Shown here: positions 16,845-26,201 of the stretch, piece by piece
Numbering within the stretch: the first letter of the stretch is position 1
Layout of the letters: each line of letters opens with the position of its first letter
DNA from: Plut-88900 sp963668115
GTDB taxonomy: Bacteria > Chloroflexota > Dehalococcoidia > Plut-88900
DNA: 64,000 nt
Direction: 5' to 3'
Assembly: GCA_963668115.1 (NCBI GenBank)
Contig: OY764147.1
Span: forward strand, 1,488,001-1,552,000
The notes under the pieces: model-generated
What the model saw: the letters and a program-made list of their open reading frames with translations, nothing else
The model's database searches: none
Told to the model about the DNA's origin: nothing
Translations under genes and position numbers: made by a program

Positions 16845-16874
16845 GGTGCAAAGACGGAACCGGTCATTTGACTG

Positions 16875-18161
16875 ATGAAGAATGGGTTAACACAATCGGC
16901 TTTGAAGGGTGTGCGGGCGTTGGACCTGACTCGGGGTTGGGCGGGGCCGATAGGGGGTCGGTTCCTGGCGGACTTCGGGGCGGAGGTAATCAAGGTGGAG
17001 GCGCCGACGGGTCGGGGGCTGGCGAACGTGGAGCCTCTCCACCCCCTGAAATACATGCGGGTCGTTCATGCCGCTTACCCGGACAACGACCCCGGGGATG
17101 AGCCATACAATCGCTATGGCGCGTTCAATGAGTATCACCGGAACAAGCTGAGCCTCACCCTGGACCTGACCACGGAAGAGTGCAAGGAGATATTCCGCAA
17201 GCTGGTGCTGATTTCGGACGTGGTGCTGGAGAACTACAGCGCGAGGGTGATGAGGAACTTCGGGTTTGACTACGAGTCGCTCAGGAAGTTGAACCCAGGC
17301 ATAATCATGGTGTCGATGCCGGGTTTCGGGACATACGGGCCGCAGGGGCACTTCGTGAGCTACGGGAGCGATATCGAGCCGAATGCGGGGATTACGCATT
17401 TGATGGGGTATGAAGGGTCGGGGCCTATGCGTCACGGCGAGGCGTATGCGGACCCGAGCGCGGGGGTGCACGCAGCGCAGGCCATGTTGACGGCCTTGTT
17501 TCACAGGCGTAGGACGGGTCGGGGGCAGTACGTGGACCTGGCGCAAAGCGAGTCGATGATAGGGCTGATAGGGGAGCACATCCTGGCCTACAGCATGAAC
17601 GGGGAGGAACCCGAGAGGATGGGTAACAGGCATCCGACGTTCGCTCCGCACGGGTGTTACAGGTGTCGGGGGGAGGACAAGTGGGTGGCGATTTCGGTAG
17701 AGAGTGAGGAGGAGTGGGGGGAATTTTGCGAGGTGCTCGGCAATCCAGGGTGGGCGATGGATGAGAAGTTCAGGGGGGTGGAGGGGCGTCGGGGGAACCA
17801 AGATGAGCTGGACGCCAATATCTCGCGGTGGACAGCGGACAAGGATTACAAGGAAGTGATGCACCTACTTCAGTCGAGGGGGATAGCGGCCGGGGCGGTG
17901 TTTACCAACCAGGACGTGGCGGAGGACCCTCATCTGAAGGATCGGGGATATATCTGGGACGTGCCGCATCCTCGGGCGGGGACGCGACAGTTTCTCGGGG
18001 CTCCTTTCCAGATGTCCAGGACGCCGGTGGCGCTGCACAGGCCTGCTCCGATGCTCGGCGAACACAACGAATATGTCGTGAGGGAACTGCTAGGGATGAA
18101 GGCGGTCGAGGCTGAAAGGCTGAAGGAAGCCGGTTTGATGGTGACCCGGCCACCCGTGTGA
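16875..18161 (+). CDS. Family III CoA-transferase (CaiB/BaiF)
   Basis: 428 residues. LKGVRALDLTRGWAGPIGGR, LADFGAEVIKVEAPTGRGL, NRYGAFNEYHRNKLSLTLDL, DVVLENYSARVMRNFGFDY, SMPGFGTYGPQGHF and GRGQYVDLAQSESMIGLIGE mark the family. It is a longer form with an extra segment after the first beta-alpha unit, as in the paralogue at 22517-23839. It lies 30 bases after the previous CoA-transferase, and adjacent pairs often form heteromers. Substrate unknown. Confidence 0.9.
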   Translation: MKNGLTQSALKGVRALDLTRGWAGPIGGRFLADFGAEVIKVEAPTGRGLANVEPLHPLKYMRVVHAAYPDNDPGDEPYNRYGAFNEYHRNKLSLTLDLTTEECKEIFRKLVLISDVVLENYSARVMRNFGFDYESLRKLNPGIIMVSMPGFGTYGPQGHFVSYGSDIEPNAGITHLMGYEGSGPMRHGEAYADPSAGVHAAQAMLTALFHRRRTGRGQYVDLAQSESMIGLIGEHILAYSMNGEEPERMGNRHPTFAPHGCYRCRGEDKWVAISVESEEEWGEFCEVLGNPGWAMDEKFRGVEGRRGNQDELDANISRWTADKDYKEVMHLLQSRGIAAGAVFTNQDVAEDPHLKDRGYIWDVPHPRAGTRQFLGAPFQMSRTPVALHRPAPMLGEHNEYVVRELLGMKAVEAERLKEAGLMVTRPPV

Positions 18162-18208
18162 TAGTCCCGACGCAAATAATACGCGGCCTTACGGAGAAGC
18201 AAGAATAT

Positions 18209-19285
18209 ATGTCACCCGATAACACCCTGACCCCCGACAAGTGGTCTCTTCAGCGTCAGTGCGACTTCATTTCGAGGTTGTACTGGCTATGGGTCGGGGG
18301 GATGACGGTGGTGACGCTGTTCCAGCATGGAGAAGAGACGGTTGTGAAATGGCGCTTCAAGATGTTGAACAGGCACCAGTCGGGGCACTTCATCGAGGGG
18401 TTAAGGAAGCTAGGGATAGACCCCGACAATGAGCCAGCGGCGGTAGTCGCCGCCAAGTACCACTACTTCTCCAACGGGCTGGGGGGAATCGACCTGGAGA
18501 TGGTGGTGGAGTCGCCGAAGAAGGCGTGGATACGGTACAACTCGCCTTACGTGCCGGACGGGACGGGGTGGCTGGCTAATCCGCCGAGCGTGGGTCGGGC
18601 GCCGTTCGAGGGATGGCATCCATATAACGGGGTGAGGCTAAACAAGCCCAACCTAGGTTTCGTGCTGTGTCGGGGGTTTGCGGACGGGGAACCTTACGCC
18701 GAGGGCTACTTCATGGAATACGACCATGAACTCACGCCGGAGGAACGGTTCAGGTTCGACCCTTCGGAGACGATGCCCCCGTTTGACCCGGAGACTGCGC
18801 CGAGACTGGACCCGGAGGTCTGGCCGCCGGAGCGGATAGCAAAGTCGAAGCGGAATTTTGGTCGGGGTTACGTGGAGGAGTCGATAATTTCGTTGATCGA
18901 GTTACTGGGCAGCGACGTGGTTGCACGGATCGTGCGGAAGTCTTTTGAGGGTATAGCCATTCAGTATGGGCGGGAGCTATTAGCGGAGACGGGAGTAGAG
19001 GGTGCGAATGCGGGGGCTATGGCAGAGTTCATGAAGCACCTTGCGGACATGTCGGGGGACGAGGCTGAACTGTTATCAGACTCGCCGGGGAAGCACATTC
19101 TGAGGACGACCCGGAGGCGGCTATTCGAGGTGGAGAAGGCGCCGGCAGAGATACATTACGCCATGTTCGGGTTCGTGGAGATGATGGCGAAGATAGTGGG
19201 GCGGGGGATAAGGGTGTCCTTGACGGCCCTGAGAGAAGGAGACGCAGCCTACGATGAGATGGTGTTTGAGGATGTCGGGGAGTAG
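18209..19285 (+). CDS. Hypothetical protein, weakly like ATC-hydrolase family
   Basis: 358 residues from ATG 18209 (GGAG 12 bases upstream); an alternative GTG at 18158 overlaps the preceding stop as GTGA. The middle has VAAKYHYFSNGLGGIDLEMV, a W-x-HP-x-NG-type stretch (FEGWHPYNGVRLNKPNLGFV), then CRGFADGEPYAEGYFMEYDH. That layout recalls the L-2-amino-thiazoline-4-carboxylate hydrolase fold, but I am not sure. The rest is helical. It is cotranscribed with CoA-transferases; no function is assigned. Confidence 0.7.
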   Translation: MSPDNTLTPDKWSLQRQCDFISRLYWLWVGGMTVVTLFQHGEETVVKWRFKMLNRHQSGHFIEGLRKLGIDPDNEPAAVVAAKYHYFSNGLGGIDLEMVVESPKKAWIRYNSPYVPDGTGWLANPPSVGRAPFEGWHPYNGVRLNKPNLGFVLCRGFADGEPYAEGYFMEYDHELTPEERFRFDPSETMPPFDPETAPRLDPEVWPPERIAKSKRNFGRGYVEESIISLIELLGSDVVARIVRKSFEGIAIQYGRELLAETGVEGANAGAMAEFMKHLADMSGDEAELLSDSPGKHILRTTRRRLFEVEKAPAEIHYAMFGFVEMMAKIVGRGIRVSLTALREGDAAYDEMVFEDVGE

Positions 19286-19409
19286 GGTCGCTACCGCTAC
19301 CGGTAAATGTTGCATTCACCGAGTCCGGTTCGATATATGTGCTACCATTGACTCATAGCCACATTGAAAGAAGTCGTCACTAGAACGAGAACAAAGTGAG
19401 AGGAACGGC

Positions 19410-21104
19410 ATGAGAGAGTACGATCTGGTCATCAGGGGTGGAACGGTTATCGACGGCACGGGGGTGCCCCGACGCCGGGCGGACGTGGCGGTGAAGGACG
19501 GTCGGGTGGCGATGATCAGCGGAAACATTCCGGCGGGTGCGGCGAAGGAGATAGATGCGTCGGGGTGCTTCGTTGCGCCGGGGGCCATCGACCTGCACAC
19601 CCACTATGACGCCCAGCTCAACTGGGACCCGTATGCCTCTCTATCGGGTTGGTTCGGCGTGACCTCACTTACGATCGGGCAGTGCGGGTTCGGCTTCGCC
19701 CCCACCCGCCCCGAGGACCGGGACCTCAATATGCGCATGATGGACCGCATCGAGGCCATACCCCTCAAGTCCATGCGACTCGGCATGCGTTGGGACTGGG
19801 AGACTTTCCCGGAGTACCTGGACAGCCTTGAGAACCAGGGGCTGGGCCTGAACGTCGGGGCACTGTTCCCCTTCTCCCCGATGCGCGGATATGTCCTGGG
19901 AATGTATCCCGCACGGGAACGCACATCCGTCACCGACTCCGAACTGAACGAGATGAAGCGGATATTCGACGAGGCGATGGAGGCGGGGGCCTTCGGGTTT
20001 GCGCTGGACAAGAACCTGGAGGACAGGGCCGAGGACGGGAGCGTCCTACCGACCGTCGTCGCCTCCGATGAAGAGTTCCTGGCAATGGCGGACGTCATGC
20101 GGGGGTACGGGGTGGGGCACATTGGCGTGACCATCGGCTCCGGCCTGACCCTCGAAGAACGGACCGGAGCCCGTGACCTGAGCGAACAGTTGATGAGAAG
20201 GAGCGGTCGCCCCCTGCATCTGCTGGATGCGCAGTTAGGCGAGGGCAGGGACTGGTTGAAGGCCTGCCGAGCCGATAACCTACCCCTCGTCACCCAGTTG
20301 GTCTGCACCCCCTTCGACAGCGAGTTCAAGCTCGCCGAGTACAACCTCTACGACTACATGCCCAACTGGGTGCAACCCCTCGTCGGCAGCCCCGAGGAAC
20401 GCGCCGCCAAGCTAAGAGTCCCGGAGACCCGCCAGGCTATGAAGGACGACGTGGAGAAAATCCCCCACTTCCGCACCACCTGGAACTTCGTCAAGGTGTT
20501 GGAGACGGAACACGAGCGCAACGTCCAGTTCGAGGGCAGGACCGTCAGCGAGGTCGCCGAAATGACCGGCAAGCATCCCGTCGACGCCTTCCTCGATCTT
20601 GCCTTGGACGAAGACCTGGAAACTGTTTTCGCCCTCCCCACCATGCGCTCCGAGGACGTCATAGAAAAGGCCGCCCGGCGGTTCAAGGACCCCTACGGTC
20701 ACATCTCAGTTTCCGATGGTGGTGCCCACACGAGGTTTGCCACCGGAAGCACCTGGCCTGTTTACTGGCTCATGTTCTGGATCAGAGACAGGGAGATCAT
20801 GTCGCTGGAGCAGGCTCACTACAAGATGAGCACCATGCCCGCCTGGTTCGCCGACTTCAAGGACCGCGGCACACTTCAGGTCGGTAACTGGGCCGACATC
20901 ATGGTCTACAACCTCGAGGAGTTGGGCTTCCTCTACGACAAGGTGATCTTCGCCAACGATTTCCCGGGGGATGAACGACGCCTGATACAGAAGCCTACGG
21001 GCCTGCGCTACACCATAGTCAACGGGACAGTGACATTCGAGGGCAACGACTGCACGGGGGCGCTGCCCGGCAAGCTGCTGCGCAGCCGAGACATGGTCGG
21101 GTAG
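19410..21104 (+). CDS. N-acyl-D-amino-acid deacylase family amidohydrolase
   Basis: 564 residues. It begins YDLVIRGGTVIDGTGVPRRR and has the metal site APGAIDLHTHYDAQLNWDP. GQCGFGFAPTRPEDRDLNMR, the late SVSDGGAHTRFATGSTWP (Asp and His of the active site) and the C-terminal GTLQVGNWADIMVYNLEELG complete the D-aminoacylase/dihydroorotase-like barrel. The likely reaction is hydrolysis of an N-acyl or cyclic amide bond in the cytoplasm. AGAGGAACGGC lies before the ATG. It sits between CoA-transferase genes and a monooxygenase. Confidence 0.87.
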   Translation: MREYDLVIRGGTVIDGTGVPRRRADVAVKDGRVAMISGNIPAGAAKEIDASGCFVAPGAIDLHTHYDAQLNWDPYASLSGWFGVTSLTIGQCGFGFAPTRPEDRDLNMRMMDRIEAIPLKSMRLGMRWDWETFPEYLDSLENQGLGLNVGALFPFSPMRGYVLGMYPARERTSVTDSELNEMKRIFDEAMEAGAFGFALDKNLEDRAEDGSVLPTVVASDEEFLAMADVMRGYGVGHIGVTIGSGLTLEERTGARDLSEQLMRRSGRPLHLLDAQLGEGRDWLKACRADNLPLVTQLVCTPFDSEFKLAEYNLYDYMPNWVQPLVGSPEERAAKLRVPETRQAMKDDVEKIPHFRTTWNFVKVLETEHERNVQFEGRTVSEVAEMTGKHPVDAFLDLALDEDLETVFALPTMRSEDVIEKAARRFKDPYGHISVSDGGAHTRFATGSTWPVYWLMFWIRDREIMSLEQAHYKMSTMPAWFADFKDRGTLQVGNWADIMVYNLEELGFLYDKVIFANDFPGDERRLIQKPTGLRYTIVNGTVTFEGNDCTGALPGKLLRSRDMVG

Positions 21105-21127
21105 ACACCCGAGCTACACACCGGCCG

Positions 21128-22063
21128 ATGCGTAAAGTCCGGTTTGGGGCCACCTACCCGAGGTCAACTCCCCCGACCCTCGTTGAGCCTGCATCCCTTG
21201 CCGAGAAGGTAGAAGCCTGGGGGTACGACTCATTCTGGGCGCCCGATCTGCTGACAACGTCCGACCTGGACCCCCTGGTTATTATGTCGGGGGTTGCTAC
21301 GCGGACAAAGCGCATCCGGCTCGGGACGAGTGTATTGATCCTGCCGGCGAGGCCGCCCGTTCAACTGGCGAAAACGGCCCTGTCCCTGGATGCCATGTCC
21401 AATGGGAGGCTGATACTGGGGACGGGCCTGGGGGTATTTCGGAAGGACCTGAGGGCGGCGCAGGTGGGCCACGTTTCAAGAGCGAAGATAAATGACGAGG
21501 CTCTTGAAGTGCTTCGCAAATTGGTGCATGAGACCAACGTGAGCCACCGGGGCGAATACTTCAGCTTTGAAGACTTGACGATCCTGCCAAGACCCGTACG
21601 GGAAAACAGCCTGCCTATCTGGACCTCGGCGTTCTGGGACGGGAAGCTGAGGGAAGGGCCGTTGAAACGTGCCGGAAGATTCGCGGACGGGTTTCTGAAC
21701 AGCGCTCCTCCACGAATCTACGAGGAGTGCAGGAATAGGATATCCGACTATGCAGTATCCTTCGGGCGTGACCCGGAGAAAATGGAATGGGCATGCCTGA
21801 TGTACAGCTGCCTGGGCGAGTCCAGAGAAAAGGCCTGGGAGACGATCAGATCTGTGGTGAGGCAAGGGGCGGGGCGGGAGCCGAGGGATGAGGACAACGG
21901 CTGTTACGCGTTTGGCACTGTGGATGATTGCGTTGAGAGCATCGGACGGCATATAGATGCCGGGGTGACTCACATTCTAGTCTCGTCGAAGTGTCGGGCG
22001 GAGGAATTGCCGGAGATGTACGAGGCCTTTGCGAGGGAGGTGCTGCCTCGGGTTATGAAATAG
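21128..22063 (+). CDS. LLM-class flavin-dependent oxidoreductase
   Basis: 311 residues with the luciferase-like barrel: VEAWGYDSFWAPDLLTTSDL, RIRLGTSVLILPARPPVQLA, KTALSLDAMSNGRLILGTGLG, LPIWTSAFW and FADGFLNS are the usual F420- or FMN-binding landmarks. It starts 24 bases after the amidohydrolase gene. Members insert oxygen or transfer hydride with reduced flavin or F420; which cofactor is used cannot be read here. Confidence 0.88.
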   Translation: MRKVRFGATYPRSTPPTLVEPASLAEKVEAWGYDSFWAPDLLTTSDLDPLVIMSGVATRTKRIRLGTSVLILPARPPVQLAKTALSLDAMSNGRLILGTGLGVFRKDLRAAQVGHVSRAKINDEALEVLRKLVHETNVSHRGEYFSFEDLTILPRPVRENSLPIWTSAFWDGKLREGPLKRAGRFADGFLNSAPPRIYEECRNRISDYAVSFGRDPEKMEWACLMYSCLGESREKAWETIRSVVRQGAGREPRDEDNGCYAFGTVDDCVESIGRHIDAGVTHILVSSKCRAEELPEMYEAFAREVLPRVMK

Positions 22064-22099
22064 TCTCATAAAGGCTGATACGAGAAAGGGAGATATATA

Positions 22100-22492
22100 A
22101 TGCCTACGGCCCGCGGACCTATGGATGTCAACATGGACTTCGAGCCTCCGTTCCTGGAGCAGGACGGGCTTAAACTAAATCGCACGGTCGTGCACAAGAA
22201 GTACTCAGGCGGTATGTCCGGCAAGTCGGAGGCCCAGATGATTGCGGCCTTCACCGACGTTCCCGGTTCCGCAGGCTACGTGGCGATAGAACATTTCACG
22301 GGCTCCGTGGATGGAAAATCGGGCTCACTGGTGCTCCAGCACAGCGGGGTGATGAACAAGGGCGACGCCCAGCTTACAGTCATAATCGTGCCGGACTCGG
22401 GTACGGGAGAGCTAGCGGGCATTTCGGGGACGCTAGAGATTGACAACGACGAGGGTCGACATTCCTACGTCCTTGAATACGAGTATCCGTAG
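22100..22492 (+). CDS. DUF3224 domain protein
   Basis: 130 residues. RTVVHKKYSGGMSGKSEAQM, AGYVAIEHFTGSVDGKSGSL, VLQHSGVMNKGDAQLTVIIV and DSGTGELAGISGTLEI are the DUF3224 lipocalin-like beta-barrel repeats. The function is unknown; members are small cytoplasmic barrels often near antibiotic or oxidoreductase genes. AAGGGAG precedes the ATG. It is the last plus-strand gene of the catabolic run. Confidence 0.82.
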   Translation: MPTARGPMDVNMDFEPPFLEQDGLKLNRTVVHKKYSGGMSGKSEAQMIAAFTDVPGSAGYVAIEHFTGSVDGKSGSLVLQHSGVMNKGDAQLTVIIVPDSGTGELAGISGTLEIDNDEGRHSYVLEYEYP

Positions 22493-22516
22493 GTCTCCGG
22501 CGAGCCAGCCTCAGGG

Positions 22517-23839
22517 CTAGGTGTAGAGATGCGCCGGGTAGTCCATGCCTATGTGGCCCGCATCTTCAAGCCTCTTATACTCCTGTTCAGTGAGGCCCAG
22601 GAGGTCTTTGTAGATCATTTCGTTGTGTTCGCCGAGCATGGGGGAAGGGCGGCGGATGGGGTTGGGCGTTTGTGCCATCTGCCAAGACATACCGGGATAG
22701 GAGTGAGTCCCCGTTGAGGGCTGGGTGAGCTCCTGGAAAAACCCACGAGCTTTCATGTGGGGATCGTTGTAGAGCTCTTCCTGGTCGTGGACGGTAGCCG
22801 CGGGTACGCCTTCGGACTGGAGAACGTGCATTAGCTCGATGTGGTCTTTGTCCCGGGTCCAGGTGGAGATGTGATCGTCAATCTCTTCCTGACACCGGTA
22901 CCTGCCAAGGACTGTAGAGAAACGGCGGTCTCGGGCCCAGGGGGGACTGCCCATAGCGCGGACCAGGCCCGACCATTCATCGTCGCTCCCTACGGATATG
23001 ACCAGCCAGTTGTCTTCACCCTTGCACCGGTAGCAAGCCTGGGGGGCCCTGGAGGGGTGGGCATTGCCAAGGGGTCCCTGGATACGACCATTCAGGTCGT
23101 AGTCGATGACAGATTCGGGGACGTGGTGGACTACGGCGTCGGCGGATGCCACCTCCACAAGCTGGCCCTCACCGGTGGCGCGCCGGTGGCAGAGGGCGGC
23201 CATAGTAGCGAAGGCCTCGCTGGCTCCTCCTACGGCGTCGGCGAGGTAGGTCGTGCCCCGGACGGAGATCAGGTCCCTCGACTCATCGGTCGTCTCATCC
23301 CTGTATCCCCGGAGCCAGTTGTGGCCGGCGAGGGACTCCATCTGACGCCCTGCCGCCCTGTACGTGGCGTAGGGGCCGTGCAGCCCGTAGGCCGGTAGCC
23401 TGACGAGGATGATGTCGGGTCGGGCCTGGCGAAGCATCTCGTAGCTGGCGCCGAACTTGTCGTAGGTCTGGGGGACGTTGTTTTCCATGACCACGTCGGA
23501 GATGGATACGAGTTTGAGGTAGGCTTCCATGCAATCGGGGTCGGGGAGGTCGGAGGTGATGCTGAGTTTATTGCGGCCGTGTACCTGGAACATAAGGTGC
23601 CGGTTCCAGTGGCGCTCTCCGGGTATGCCATCGGGGTAGTCGTTGGCCCAGTTGGATGTGGGTCTCTTGAAGGGCCTGATGTTCGGGGCCCGGGTGGCGC
23701 GCTGCATGAACTGGAGGGGCTCGACGCGGATTACTTCAGCGCCCCAGTCGGCCAGGAGCTGGGCGCCGAAGGGTCCGGCCCAAGCGAGGGTCTGGTCGAC
23801 AATCCGAACTCCATCCAAGGGGAGTTTGCGCACAGGCAT
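22517..23839 (-). CDS. Family III CoA-transferase (CaiB/BaiF)
   Basis: 440 residues. LDGVRIVDQTLAWAGPFGAQ, LADWGAEVIRVEPLQFMQRA, HGRNKLSITSDLPDP, DVVMENNVPQTYDKFGASY, RLPAYGLHGPYATYR and GEGQLVEVASADAVVHHV. It is closest in layout to the gene at 16875-18161 (both have the inserted segment and the R-C-K/R-GED motif). It is downstream of another CoA-transferase by 5 bases, so the two probably form one operon and perhaps one enzyme. Confidence 0.9.
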   Translation of the reverse strand: MPVRKLPLDGVRIVDQTLAWAGPFGAQLLADWGAEVIRVEPLQFMQRATRAPNIRPFKRPTSNWANDYPDGIPGERHWNRHLMFQVHGRNKLSITSDLPDPDCMEAYLKLVSISDVVMENNVPQTYDKFGASYEMLRQARPDIILVRLPAYGLHGPYATYRAAGRQMESLAGHNWLRGYRDETTDESRDLISVRGTTYLADAVGGASEAFATMAALCHRRATGEGQLVEVASADAVVHHVPESVIDYDLNGRIQGPLGNAHPSRAPQACYRCKGEDNWLVISVGSDDEWSGLVRAMGSPPWARDRRFSTVLGRYRCQEEIDDHISTWTRDKDHIELMHVLQSEGVPAATVHDQEELYNDPHMKARGFFQELTQPSTGTHSYPGMSWQMAQTPNPIRRPSPMLGEHNEMIYKDLLGLTEQEYKRLEDAGHIGMDYPAHLYT

Positions 23840-23844
23840 GGAAA

Positions 23845-25116
23845 CTAGATAACTCCCATCTGTCGAAGCCTTGAGAGGTCTCGGGGGCTGTAGCCGAGCA
23901 TCCCGATGTAGACATCGGGGTTGTGTTCACCGAGGTCGGGAGCGGGGCGTCGGGCCTGCCACGGGGTACGTTCCATTATTGAGAGGCGACCGGGGAAACG
24001 GCCTCGGCCTGAGTTGGCACCTTCGATTGAGGTCCACAGGCCTCGCAGGCTGAAGTTGGGGTCGGCGTGAACGCCCGCAGCGTTGTTGAAGGACGCAGAG
24101 AGGGTCCCGTGCCTCTGGAACTGGGCCCATGCCTGTCCCATGGGTCGGGCGCGGACCCATTTTTCCAGCATTACTCCGAGCTCTTTGATGAGGTCGCCGC
24201 TCTCCAGGGGGTTACCCTCAGCGTTTTCCCACTTGTCGAGGAATTGGGCGAGGGTCACGGCTTCGGACTCGGTGATGGTGTCGGGCTGGCCCATGGCGGC
24301 GAGGAGCTGGGGGAAACGTTCAATGACCTGGACGTCCAGAAAGCCGTCGAGGGCGGGATATACGCCGCCGAGGTAGGCCTCCGAAGCATCGAGTCGGGAG
24401 AACCTGTTGCCGGTGTACCGGTTATTGACGAGAAGGGCAGTCTGTCTGTCGATGGAGCCGGCCTGGGTCTCCATGATCGAGACGTCGACGTGTTCACCTT
24501 CATTGTCCCGACCCATTCGCCTGTAGAAGGCCATAAGGGTTGCCATGGCGGCTTCCTGACCTGTGAAAATCATGCCGACTCGGGAGCCGAGCTTCAGGGG
24601 TTCGCGCTCCGAGGTGCCGGTGAAAAGCATGGGGCCGCCTATGGCGTATTCGATTATCTCGGTGGCCTTGTATTGGCTGTAGGGGCCGGTTTGCCCGAAA
24701 TTGGAGATTGAGGTGAGGATGACTCCGGGGTGTATATCGGAAAGCAATTCGTAGGACAGGCCGATTCGCTCCATCACACCTGGGGTGAAGCTTTCGATCA
24801 CAACGTCGGCCCAACATGCTAATTCGCGGCATATCTTTGCTCCTAAAGCGTGCTTCAAATTAAGCGTGATACCCAGCTTATTGCCGTTCAAATATCGGAA
24901 GAGTCCTGAGGTCTCGGAAGTGGGAGAATCATCGTGGAAGGGGGCAAGCCTGCGACCCGGGTCTCCGGTATCCGGGCGCTCGACCTTTATGACCCGAGCG
25001 CCGTAGTCGGCGAGGAGCTTGGTACAGAATGGGCCAGCTACGTAATGGGTCAGATCGAGAACCTTCATCGGGGCAAGGGCCTGGGGCGGATGCCCATTAT
25101 GGAATGGGGAAGTCAT
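23845..25116 (-). CDS. Family III CoA-transferase (CaiB/BaiF)
   Basis: 423 residues. MKVLDLTHYVAGPFCTKLLA, DYGARVIKVERPDTGDPGRR, NGNKLGITLNLKHALG, DVVIESFTPGVMERIGLSY, SISNFGQTGPYSQYK and EGEHVDVSIMETQAGSIDRQ. This resembles the gene at 15627-16844 in its Glu-type motif. It lies between an LLM monooxygenase gene and the next CoA-transferase on the minus strand. The pairing of one 420-residue and one 440-residue CoA-transferase occurs on both sides of this region. Confidence 0.9.
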   Translation of the reverse strand: MTSPFHNGHPPQALAPMKVLDLTHYVAGPFCTKLLADYGARVIKVERPDTGDPGRRLAPFHDDSPTSETSGLFRYLNGNKLGITLNLKHALGAKICRELACWADVVIESFTPGVMERIGLSYELLSDIHPGVILTSISNFGQTGPYSQYKATEIIEYAIGGPMLFTGTSEREPLKLGSRVGMIFTGQEAAMATLMAFYRRMGRDNEGEHVDVSIMETQAGSIDRQTALLVNNRYTGNRFSRLDASEAYLGGVYPALDGFLDVQVIERFPQLLAAMGQPDTITESEAVTLAQFLDKWENAEGNPLESGDLIKELGVMLEKWVRARPMGQAWAQFQRHGTLSASFNNAAGVHADPNFSLRGLWTSIEGANSGRGRFPGRLSIMERTPWQARRPAPDLGEHNPDVYIGMLGYSPRDLSRLRQMGVI

Positions 25117-25173
25117 ACATTCGCTGCCAGTGCAGCCAAGGCGCGAGGGAGGGGTGAGATCAAGTCGGGGTTC

Positions 25174-26175
25174 CTAACCCACGCGGGTGAAGACGTCTTC
25201 CCATACGTGCTGGAGGTATTCGCGTCGGGCGGGGAGTCCTTGTGGGAGGTTGAGGAAGGTGAAGGCCATGTAGCCGGAGCCAGAGTTGTCCCGCTGCTCG
25301 GCGATGAATTCGGCACATTCCTCGGGGTTGCCGACGACTGCCCATTCTTCCAGGTTGCGCAGCTTGTCGAGGCCAAGGTCAACGGCCAGTTTCTCCTGCA
25401 TACCCCAACCGCCGTAGAGCTTTGCGGTATTTTCGGCGGTTTCCCGGGCCTGCTTGATGGCAGTTTCACGGTCTGCGGCTACGCTGATGCAGCGATGGCC
25501 GGCATAGAAGCCGTCGGCATCCGAATCAGCCTGTTCCAGTTCGTTCCAGTAGATTTTGGACAGGGCCTGGTGGTCGGCCCAGCTGACGTAGGGGCCTACG
25601 AGGCAGGCGTCGGCGATGCGGGCGGCTCGGGCGGCGGCCCGGGGGCCCTGGCAGGCGAGCCAGATGGGGGGGTGAGGGGTCTGGACCGGGGTAATGCCGA
25701 CCTGTGCGCCCGTGGCCCTGAAGTAGCGGCCCCGGTAGATGACTTCTTCGCCGGACCAGAGAAGTTTCATTAGCTCTATGGATTCGGTGAGCCGGCCCAC
25801 CCTTTCCTTGCGGTTGGAACCGACGATCTCCAGTTCCTTCTCCCGGTACCCAAGCCCCAAGCCCAGGATAAAGCGACCATTGCTAATCTGGTCCAGGGCG
25901 GTGGTCTGCTCGGCGATATCGACGGGGTTGTGGAGGGGCATAAGTAGGACGCCGGTGATCAGTTTTATGGATGAGGTGGCTGCGGCAAACCTGCCGAGGA
26001 GGGGCATGGGGTGGACCCACCGGCTGGGGTGGGAGACCCAGTGCTCGGGGGCGTAGCCTCCCCAGAAACCCAACTGTTCCCCATAGGCGAGCAGTTGAGA
26101 AGTCTCCTCGATCTGATCGTGGACGGGGACTACGGGGTCGGCCATGAAGTTGCGAAGGTTTAAGCCAAATTCCAT
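25174..26175 (-). CDS. LLM-class flavin-dependent oxidoreductase
   Basis: 333 residues: LLAYGEQLGFWGGYAPEHWV, IKLITGVLLMPLHNPVDIAE, TTALDQISNGRFILGLGLGY, MKLLWSGEEVIYRGRYF and PPIWLACQGPRAAARAARIA match luciferase-like monooxygenases. The N-terminal FGLNLRNF is typical. It lies between the MBL-fold hydrolase gene and two CoA-transferases in one minus-strand run, so it may act on the same compound. It is clearly different from the paralogue at 21128-22063. Confidence 0.88.
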   Translation of the reverse strand: MEFGLNLRNFMADPVVPVHDQIEETSQLLAYGEQLGFWGGYAPEHWVSHPSRWVHPMPLLGRFAAATSSIKLITGVLLMPLHNPVDIAEQTTALDQISNGRFILGLGLGYREKELEIVGSNRKERVGRLTESIELMKLLWSGEEVIYRGRYFRATGAQVGITPVQTPHPPIWLACQGPRAAARAARIADACLVGPYVSWADHQALSKIYWNELEQADSDADGFYAGHRCISVAADRETAIKQARETAENTAKLYGGWGMQEKLAVDLGLDKLRNLEEWAVVGNPEECAEFIAEQRDNSGSGYMAFTFLNLPQGLPARREYLQHVWEDVFTRVG

Positions 26176-26201
26176 GCTGTCACCTTATGCTCTGTGGGGC
26201 G

